Below the pieces are notes generated by a model. That model was not told where the DNA came from. It did not search any database and was given only the letters and a program-made list of their open reading frames with translations. Below, piece after piece: positions 6,217 through 11,652 of a stretch of DNA of 11,652 bases (positions within the stretch are counted from its first letter, which is position 1; each line of letters starts with the position of its first letter). Position numbers and translations under genes: made by a program. Location: positions 1 to 11,652 of the forward strand of contig JAIEPI010000129.1 of NCBI GenBank assembly GCA_019749855.1, read 5' to 3'. The DNA comes from Rickettsiales bacterium. Lineage in GTDB: Bacteria > Pseudomonadota > Alphaproteobacteria > Rickettsiales > UBA998.

Positions 6217-7151
6217 TGCGCAGCCTCATTATTGCGGCCACACTTTTTCTTTTAACTGCATGTGGCAGTGACTATTCACCTTACGGCGGCAGCAAGGATC
6301 CGGTAGGGGTGAAGTTAGGTAAGCCCTACACCGTGATGGGCCAGTATTACGAACCAAAATATGACCCCGACTATGAAGAAATCGGTGTTGCTTCATGGTA
6401 TGGCCCGGGCTTTCATGGCCGCATGACCGCAAGCGGCGAGGAGTTTGATACTGCTGAAATGACCTGTGCGCACCGCACGCTTCCCATGCCAGCATTGGTG
6501 AGGGTAGAGAATCTGGATAATGGAAAAAGTGCCATTGTGCGGGTGAATGATCGTGGGCCGTTTTCTAAAAGCCGTATTGTTGATTTATCGGAAGCCGCCG
6601 CTGAGCGACTCGGGGTGAAGGCAAAGGGAACGGCGCATGTGCGAGTCAGGTATCTTGAGGAGGAAACCGAGGAGTACATTGCCAGCCGAGGACTTGAGAA
6701 ACCACAATGGATGCAAAAAAATAATATTCCGGCACCGAAAACTCAAATGGCTGCATTGAATATGCCCTCAAAAGTAACGCTCAATGAAACATCAGAGTCA
6801 TCTCCACGCATGGAAGTTGTAATGACAACCCCGCCGCCTGCTAACATATCACCGAAATATCCAACCCAATCCCCTGCACCGCAGTTTGATGTGACCTACA
6901 CTCCCGCCGTCAGCGTTTCTGATCCGGCTTTTCTCATTCAAACTGCGTCATTCACCGATCGTGAGCGCGCGGAGAGCCATGTCGGGAAACTACAAGCGGT
7001 GGGACAGGCGCTCATCAAAGAAGTGATGATTAATGGGCAACGTTTTTTTAGAGTTTTGATTGGGCCGGTGTCGTCATCGCAACAGGCGCAACAAATGCTT
7101 GAACGCACACGCGCACTCGGCTTTACTGATGCTCGTATTTTAGTGAATTGA
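6213..7151 (+). CDS. rlpA: RlpA septal-ring lipoprotein with SPOR domain
   Basis: RlpA is an outer-membrane lipoprotein; in Pseudomonas it is a lytic transglycosylase that cuts denuded septal glycan strands. The 312-residue protein has a lipobox LTAC with the lipidated cysteine at C17. The double-psi beta-barrel lies at about 57-148: GVASWYGPGFHGRMTASGE, the catalytic-type histidine H87 in TCAHRTLP, the aspartate D113 in NDRGPF, and RIVDLSEAAAERLG. A Pro/Ser/Thr-rich linker spans about 165-235. A SPOR domain at 238-312 (FLIQTASF...FFRVLIGP...) would bind denuded septal peptidoglycan. TCAH replaces the more usual TAAH beside the histidine. The gene overlaps mltB by 4 bp and is followed after 22 bp by the carboxypeptidase gene, an envelope operon. 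Confidence 0.95.
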   Translation: MMRSLIIAATLFLLTACGSDYSPYGGSKDPVGVKLGKPYTVMGQYYEPKYDPDYEEIGVASWYGPGFHGRMTASGEEFDTAEMTCAHRTLPMPALVRVENLDNGKSAIVRVNDRGPFSKSRIVDLSEAAAERLGVKAKGTAHVRVRYLEEETEEYIASRGLEKPQWMQKNNIPAPKTQMAALNMPSKVTLNETSESSPRMEVVMTTPPPANISPKYPTQSPAPQFDVTYTPAVSVSDPAFLIQTASFTDRERAESHVGKLQAVGQALIKEVMINGQRFFRVLIGPVSSSQQAQQMLERTRALGFTDARILVN

Positions 7152-7173
7152 TTTATTTTGCAAGGGACGTGCT

Positions 7174-8319
7174 ATGCGTTTGTTTTTAATTATTGTGCTC
7201 TCAACTCTGGTTGCCTCGCCATCACTGGCGTTTGAAACTAAGGCAAAACAAGCGATCATTCTCGATTACGATACGAAAGCTGTCCTCTACGATAAATCAG
7301 CCTTCGATCCGATGTATCCAGCGTCGATGACGAAGATGCTCACCACCTATATCCTTGCGCAGGATTTACATGAGGGAAAGGTCAAACTAGAGGATACGTT
7401 TCACATCAGCGAGAACGCATGGCAGCAGGGAAATCCGCAACTGCGTGCTGGCTCCAACATGTTTGTGGAGCTTCACTCGGATGTGAAACTCGAAGATTTA
7501 TTGCGCGGAATTATTATTCAATCCGGCAATGATGCCTGTATTGCCGTGGCGGAAGGGCTCGCTGGCTCCATTGATGCCTTCTCTGAGCGCATGAATGTGG
7601 AGGCTAAAAAAATTGGCATGAATGCCACCCACTTTACCAACCCCGATGGCTGGCCAGATCCAGCGCACGTGACGACTGCACATGATCTCAGTTTGCTCGC
7701 ATGGCATATCATTCATGATTATCCGGAGTTTTATCACTATTATTCGGAGCCTGAATTTACCTATAACAATATCCGTCAGTATAACCGTAATTTACTGCTG
7801 GGCCGCAGAAGCAATTACAATGTGGATGGCCTGAAGACCGGTCACACCGAAGCCTCAGGTTACGGCATCACGGTTTCTGGTACTGACAAAAGCGGGCGTC
7901 GTTTGATTGTCGTGGTCAATGGACTCTCCACCATCAAGGAGCGCGCAGAAGAGGCCGCATCGCTGCTGACCTACGGCTTCACCAATTTTGAACTCAGTAA
8001 AATTGTAACAGCGGGCCAGATGATTGAAACATTGCCTGTGCATAATGGTGCCACGGATACAATCAAAATCATGGCAAGTGAGGATGTGACGGTGAATTTG
8101 CCGCGCACCGGCAAAGATCAAACACGCTTTATTTTACGCGCTACAACCCCTCTGGTTGCGCCCGTGAAGAAAGGCGATAAAGTGGCTGAACTGATTGTTA
8201 GACCACTGAACATGCCAGAACTGATTGTGCCGTTAGTGGCAGCGGAAACCATTGAGGAGGCAGGGTTAGCCCGCCGTGCGCTGCTCAATATCAAGCAGTT
8301 GATCAGTCGGGATCAATAG
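7174..8319 (+). CDS. D-alanyl-D-alanine carboxypeptidase (PBP5/6, DacA/DacF type)
   Basis: This serine peptidase removes the terminal D-Ala from peptidoglycan pentapeptides in the periplasm. The 381-residue protein has a signal peptide ending in SLA-F (cleavage after residue 19). The three penicillin-binding active-site motifs are complete: SMTK with nucleophile S51 and K54, SGN at 117-119 (IQSGNDACIAVAE), and KTG at 221-223 (DGLKTGHTEASGYG). A PBP5-type C-terminal beta domain follows at about 275-360, and the last residues form an amphipathic helix (EEAGLARRALLNIKQL) that would anchor the protein to the inner membrane. A good AAGGGA (7162-7167) precedes the ATG by six bases. It is third in the envelope operon; tmk starts eight bases after the stop. 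The gene name in this class varies between dacA, dacC and dacF. Confidence 0.96.
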   Translation: MRLFLIIVLSTLVASPSLAFETKAKQAIILDYDTKAVLYDKSAFDPMYPASMTKMLTTYILAQDLHEGKVKLEDTFHISENAWQQGNPQLRAGSNMFVELHSDVKLEDLLRGIIIQSGNDACIAVAEGLAGSIDAFSERMNVEAKKIGMNATHFTNPDGWPDPAHVTTAHDLSLLAWHIIHDYPEFYHYYSEPEFTYNNIRQYNRNLLLGRRSNYNVDGLKTGHTEASGYGITVSGTDKSGRRLIVVVNGLSTIKERAEEAASLLTYGFTNFELSKIVTAGQMIETLPVHNGATDTIKIMASEDVTVNLPRTGKDQTRFILRATTPLVAPVKKGDKVAELIVRPLNMPELIVPLVAAETIEEAGLARRALLNIKQLISRDQ

Positions 8320-8327
8320 GCGTTGTT

Positions 8328-8951
8328 GTGAGCAAAGGCCGCTTTGTATCTCTGGAGGGTGGCGAGGGGAGCGGCAAATCGACGCAGGCAGAACTCCTAA
8401 AAGCTGCATTAGAAGAAAAAGGCATTGCCTGCATTCTCACGCGTGAACCTGGGGGGGAAGTGGGGGCAGAGCTAATTCGTGATTTACTGGTACAGGGCAG
8501 CGCTGATCGCTGGGAGCCAATCACAGAGCTTTTACTATTTCTCGCCGCACGATTTCAACATTATCACCGCACCATCGCGCCTGCCCTTGCGCAGGGACAA
8601 TGGGTGATCTGCGACCGCTACCATGACTCAACGCGTGTCTATCAGGGCGTTGGACGTGGCATGTCTCAAGCCTATTGTGATCAGCTTTTTGCAGCAACAC
8701 TCGGCAATGCTATGCCAGATATTACGTTTTATTTTGATATTGAACCGCAGCAGGGTTTGGCGCGCTCCACCCGTCGCACAAACCATGAAACGAGATTTGA
8801 ATCCCTGGAATTGGCGTTTCATCAGAAGGTGCGCGATGGATTTTTAGCGCTAGTTAAACGTGAGTCATCACGATTTGAACTGATTGAGGTTGGGCAGCAT
8901 TCCAAGGATGCTATCCATGCGCAGATTATGCAACGTGTTACGATGTTTTAA
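8328..8951 (+). CDS. tmk: Thymidylate kinase
   Basis: This enzyme phosphorylates dTMP to dTDP with ATP, an essential cytoplasmic step of dTTP synthesis. The 207-residue length is standard. The P-loop GGEGSGKS is at 11-18, TREPGG at 38-43, the dTMP-binding DRYHDST at 96-102 with YQG at 105-107, and the LID region with its arginines and RFE at about 146-158, as in bacterial enzymes. The start is GTG eight bases after the carboxypeptidase stop, with only a weak AGG upstream; an ATG is not available before the P-loop. A seven-G run (8451-8457) encodes part of TREPGG. In many alphaproteobacteria holB (DNA polymerase III delta') follows directly; here a convergent gene overlaps the stop by 14 bp instead. 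Confidence 0.97.
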   Translation: MSKGRFVSLEGGEGSGKSTQAELLKAALEEKGIACILTREPGGEVGAELIRDLLVQGSADRWEPITELLLFLAARFQHYHRTIAPALAQGQWVICDRYHDSTRVYQGVGRGMSQAYCDQLFAATLGNAMPDITFYFDIEPQQGLARSTRRTNHETRFESLELAFHQKVRDGFLALVKRESSRFELIEVGQHSKDAIHAQIMQRVTMF

Positions 8952-9732
8952 TCGTCAGGCTCAGCCCATCATAGGCAGGCTCAACGCCCTCTGGCAGATC
9001 ACGCGCAAAACTCTCATAATCAAAATCATGGCTCATATGGGTGAGAATGGCGCGTTTCGGTTTGAACTGGGCGATCCATTGCAATGTCATCTCCAGATGA
9101 GCGTGCGTCGGTGAAGGCGAATAGCGCAAACAATCGACAATCCACAGATCCAGATTGTGCAGATACTCAAAAGCAGCTTCAGGAAAATGATTCACATCGG
9201 TCGAATAGGCCACATTGCCAACGCGAACACCGAGCGTCATGGTTTTCCCATGCACTTGGGGGAAATATTGCACCTGCATGTCACCGACCTGAAATGGCTT
9301 CAGATTATCCACATCAAGAATATGCGGAATCAACGCGGGGCGAAACCATCCATATTCCGCAATCGGCTCTTTGAATGCGTAGCCAAATCGCTGGAGAATC
9401 TCATCCATGGCGGCAGGGTCACCATAGGCAGGAATCGCCATGCCCATATGATGATTGATGGGGCGCAGATCATCAATGCCGTGGCAATGATCCGCATGCG
9501 CATGCGTAAATAAAATGGCATCAAGCCGACTCACATGATGATTCAGACATTGCTGACGAAAGTCGGGCGAGACATCAATCAGCAGACGCTTACCATATTG
9601 CTCAATCAACAGCGAAACGCGGCTACGTCTGTTGCGAGGATCAGCGGATGAACATACAGCGCAATCACATCCAATCATCGGCACGCCCGCCGATGCGCCG
9701 CAGCCGAGCACGGTGACGTGCAGGTCGCTCAT
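8938..9732 (-). CDS. PhnP-like metallo-beta-lactamase-fold hydrolase
   Basis: This 264-residue metal-dependent hydrolase is of the PhnP-like class, whose characterised members are cyclic phosphodiesterases. The structural zinc site is present as C22, C24 and C27 (GCDCAVC) plus a nearby His. The catalytic metal site is HAHADH at 77-82 (H77, H79, D81, H82), with H161 in QVHGK, D179 in YSTDVN and H232 in THMSHD as further ligands. The absence of any phosphonate (phn) genes, together with its place after metG and tatD, marks it as the housekeeping alphaproteobacterial paralogue whose substrate is unknown, not PhnP itself. An AAGGG nine bases before the ATG serves as ribosome-binding site. It is last in the metG-tatD-hydrolase run, 108 bp after tatD with a hairpin repeat in between, and its stop overlaps the end of tmk. 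Confidence 0.93.
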   Translation of the reverse strand: MSDLHVTVLGCGASAGVPMIGCDCAVCSSADPRNRRSRVSLLIEQYGKRLLIDVSPDFRQQCLNHHVSRLDAILFTHAHADHCHGIDDLRPINHHMGMAIPAYGDPAAMDEILQRFGYAFKEPIAEYGWFRPALIPHILDVDNLKPFQVGDMQVQYFPQVHGKTMTLGVRVGNVAYSTDVNHFPEAAFEYLHNLDLWIVDCLRYSPSPTHAHLEMTLQWIAQFKPKRAILTHMSHDFDYESFARDLPEGVEPAYDGLSLTIKTS

Positions 9733-9753
9733 GCGTGAATGCCCTTGTTGAGA

Positions 9754-9823
9754 CTGTCATTCCAGCGCAGGCTGGAATCTAGACCAGCCGCCCACTGGAT
9801 TCCAGCCTGCGCTGGAATGACAG
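9754..9823. repeat. Palindromic dispersed repeat, copy 2 (near-perfect hairpin, 12-nt loop)
   Basis: Two 29-base arms (9754-9782 and 9795-9823) are inverted complements with one mismatch, separated by a 12-base loop. Each arm contains the nested palindrome TCCAGC-GCAG-GCTGGA or its complement. It is the same element as at 119-184, in better condition. It lies between tatD and the hydrolase gene, both on the minus strand. A transcript through it would form a very stable hairpin, which could reduce read-through or protect the upstream mRNA from 3' exonucleases. Confidence 0.92.
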
Positions 9824-9840
9824 GTTTGTGATAAGCCGCA

Positions 9841-10641
9841 TCAATCATAAATCATCCCCGCCGGATAATGGGCCTTGCTGAACAAACGGAAGAAATTATC
9901 CGTTGTTATACGCGCGCATTCTTCAAGCGTGACGCCTTTGAGCGCAGCGAGTGCTTCTGCTGTATGGCGTGTGAAAGCGGGTTCATTGCGTTTGCCACGA
10001 TGCGGCATCGGGGCGAGATACGGCGAATCCGTTTCTACCAGAAGCATCTCAAGCGGCACGTCACGCACAATGGTACGTAAATCATCCGACTTTTTGAAGG
10101 TGATGATACCCGAGATCGACAGCGGAATGCCCATGCCCACACATGCCTGCGCTAGCATAGCTGTGGAGGAAAAACAATGGATCAGGGCAGGAAAATCACC
10201 TTTGTTTTTTTCCTCACGTAGAATACGGATCATGTCATCATCGGCATCACGACTATGGATAATGACGGGCAAGCCGGTGATGCGCGCCGCTTCGATATGA
10301 CGACGGAAGCTTTCCTGCTGCAGGGCGCGCGGGCTATGTTCGTAGTAGTAATCGAGTCCGGTCTCGCCGAGGCCGATGACCTTTGGTGATTGCGATTTCT
10401 CGACTAATTCCTCGACACTAACCATCGGATGCTTTTCAACTTCATGCGGATGCACACCCACGGAACAATACATATTCTCATGGCCAGCAACCAACGTATG
10501 GATTCGCTCAAACGCTGGCATTTTTGTGCAAATGGATTGCATCACGCTGATGCCATTTTCACGGGCGCGGGTGATTACGTCACCTAGATCATTGGTGAAA
10601 TCAGGAAAATCGAGATGACAATGCGAATCAACAAGTAGCAT
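9841..10641 (-). CDS. tatD: TatD-family metal-dependent hydrolase/DNase
   Basis: TatD-family proteins are TIM-barrel metal-dependent nucleases; E. coli TatD and YcfH/YjjV are relatives with 3'-exonuclease activity on DNA. The 266-residue protein carries all the hallmarks: DSHCHLD at 5-11 (H7, H9), GETGLDYY at 92-99 with the bridging E93, H129 in IIHSRDADDD, H155 in LIHCFSS, and D205 in VETDSPYLAP. Length is typical. It lies 29 bp downstream of metG on the same strand, as in many alphaproteobacteria, so it is probably co-transcribed. The ribosome-binding site before the ATG is weak. By neighbourhood it is the metG-linked member (YcfH-type) rather than the tat-operon gene. Confidence 0.94.
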   Translation of the reverse strand: MLLVDSHCHLDFPDFTNDLGDVITRARENGISVMQSICTKMPAFERIHTLVAGHENMYCSVGVHPHEVEKHPMVSVEELVEKSQSPKVIGLGETGLDYYYEHSPRALQQESFRRHIEAARITGLPVIIHSRDADDDMIRILREEKNKGDFPALIHCFSSTAMLAQACVGMGIPLSISGIITFKKSDDLRTIVRDVPLEMLLVETDSPYLAPMPHRGKRNEPAFTRHTAEALAALKGVTLEECARITTDNFFRLFSKAHYPAGMIYD

Positions 10642-10670
10642 AGCGTGCGATGCTCATTGGTTTGGTGAAA

Positions 10671-11652
10671 TTAGGCGGAGTCATCAATTTGCTCAAATCG
10701 AGGGAACACGCCCATGGGCTTTTCAATCGGCGTGCCAGGCATCAGGTGCGTATTGATATGCGCGAAGCTGCGTTGTGATTCGGGGACGCCTAGTTGATCG
10801 AGCAATTTAGCCGCACAATCAGGAATCACCGGTTGCAGTAGCATGGCGATGACACGGATTTCATCCGCCAGCTCATAGAGCACCTGATTCATCGTCGCAA
10901 GTGACTCAGGGGTATTGGCTTTCTTGAGACTCCACGGCGCATCACGATCAATACGCTGGTTGGCATCATCAGAGCGCTCAATAATCGTCGCCAAGGCATG
11001 ATGGAAAGCCTGACGATCAATAAAACCACGCACCTGATCCATCAGAGCCGTGTAATCCACATTCGCGCCATGGGGTGGTTCGGGTAACATGCCATCACAA
11101 TTTTTATTGATGAAGCTTAAGGTGCGTTGCGCCAGATTGCCGACATTGTTCGCCAGATCGCTGTTAATGCGCGTAATCATCTGTGCGCGGGCAAAGTTGC
11201 CATCACTGCCAAAGGGCACTTCGCGCATCAGAAAATAGCGGGTTTGATCGAGTCCATACACACCAATGAGATTGTCAGCACTAATCACATTGCCGAGGGA
11301 TTTGGAGATTTTTTCACCTTCATTTGTCCACCAGCCATGCGCAAAAACACGCTTAGGCACAGGCAACTGGGCGGACATCAGGAAAGCAGGCCAATACACC
11401 GCGTGGAAACGCAAAATGTCCTTGCCCACCATGTGCAGGCTAGCCGGCCAGAAGGATTGGTACTCCTCCTGTGATTCATCAGGATAGCCAACCGCGGTGA
11501 GGTAATTGACCAGAGCATCAAGCCAAACATACATGATGTGTGCCTCATTGCCTGGCACTGGAATACCCCACTTAAAAGTGGTGCGCGAAATCGAGAGATC
11601 CTGAAGGCCGCCTTTAACAAAACTCAGCACCTCATTACGCCGCGCTTCCGGC
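10671..11652 (-). CDS. metG: Methionyl-tRNA synthetase, C-terminal portion (partial)
   Basis: MetG charges tRNA-Met with methionine. The window holds the last 326 codons; the reading frame is open to the right edge, so the GTG at 11630 is internal. The visible part begins late in the catalytic domain (ARRNEVLSFVKGGLQDLSISR), continues through GIPVPG and MYVWLDALVNYLTA, and includes the ATP-binding KMSKS loop as KISKS (minus strand, 11312-11298). The helical anticodon-binding domain follows. The protein ends at GVFPRFEQIDDSA without the C-terminal EMAP/Trbp111-like tRNA-binding domain of E. coli MetG; this short form is common in alphaproteobacteria. It is first in this window of the metG-tatD-hydrolase run; holB is a likely upstream neighbour outside the window. 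Confidence 0.97.
   Translation of the reverse strand, partial: PEARRNEVLSFVKGGLQDLSISRTTFKWGIPVPGNEAHIMYVWLDALVNYLTAVGYPDESQEEYQSFWPASLHMVGKDILRFHAVYWPAFLMSAQLPVPKRVFAHGWWTNEGEKISKSLGNVISADNLIGVYGLDQTRYFLMREVPFGSDGNFARAQMITRINSDLANNVGNLAQRTLSFINKNCDGMLPEPPHGANVDYTALMDQVRGFIDRQAFHHALATIIERSDDANQRIDRDAPWSLKKANTPESLATMNQVLYELADEIRVIAMLLQPVIPDCAAKLLDQLGVPESQRSFAHINTHLMPGTPIEKPMGVFPRFEQIDDSA

Noticed and set aside
8451..8457. Seven-G run in tmk (and seven-C run 3934-3940 in queF) as phase-variable or frameshift sites
   Set aside because: Both reading frames are intact and the runs encode conserved family residues (TREPGG) or ordinary codons. Both genes are housekeeping, so contingency switching is unlikely.
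11298..11630. A complete minus-strand gene starting at GTG 11630
   Set aside because: The frame stays open to the window edge and encodes conserved MetG residues upstream of that codon, so the gene is truncated by the window, not short.

Overview
The window looks like a gene-dense chromosomal segment of an alphaproteobacterium, probably an uncultured or deep-branching one. Three things point there. The block lytic transglycosylase (mltB-like) - rlpA - D,D-carboxypeptidase - tmk, together with a metG - tatD - metallo-hydrolase block, is a familiar alphaproteobacterial neighbourhood. QueE begins with the MFGxNPxRPP-type N-terminus I associate with that class. MetG is the short form without a C-terminal tRNA-binding domain. 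A finer taxonomic placement is not possible from sequence alone. I see no phage, transposase, CRISPR array, tRNA or rRNA.

Layout from left to right. Positions 1-49 hold what may be the last codons of a + strand gene, followed by a palindromic repeat (119-184). Two minus-strand genes then overlap by 4 bp: a secreted DUF192 protein (824-1276) and a strongly diverged secreted paralogue of it (252-827). Divergent from these on the + strand is an unrecognised glycine-rich protein (1346-2125), followed by a tightly coupled queE-queC-queF operon (2180-3995). This operon makes preQ1 for queuosine tRNA modification, starting from the QueD product; queD is not here. A minus-strand metal-dependent glycerol-1-phosphate-dehydrogenase-like protein (3977-5215) overlaps the 3' end of queF.

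The next + strand run is an envelope operon: an MltB-type lytic transglycosylase (5242-6216), the lipoprotein RlpA with a SPOR domain (6213-7151) and a PBP5/6-type D,D-carboxypeptidase (7174-8319). These act together on periplasmic and septal peptidoglycan. The run continues into thymidylate kinase (8328-8951). Facing it, with overlapping stop codons, is a minus-strand run of metG (partial, running off the right edge), tatD and a PhnP-like metallo-beta-lactamase-fold hydrolase. A second palindromic repeat (9754-9823) sits between tatD and the hydrolase gene.

The most interesting signals are the degenerate DUF192 paralogue, the orphan glycine-rich protein, the dehydrogenase-like protein with an altered TAPSMNGY motif and a His-rich loop, the two-copy hairpin repeat with a constant 12-nt loop, and the tail-to-tail arrangement of tmk with the metG block, which suggests an inversion that moved holB. 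I found no convincing new multi-gene system; most of the window is housekeeping.
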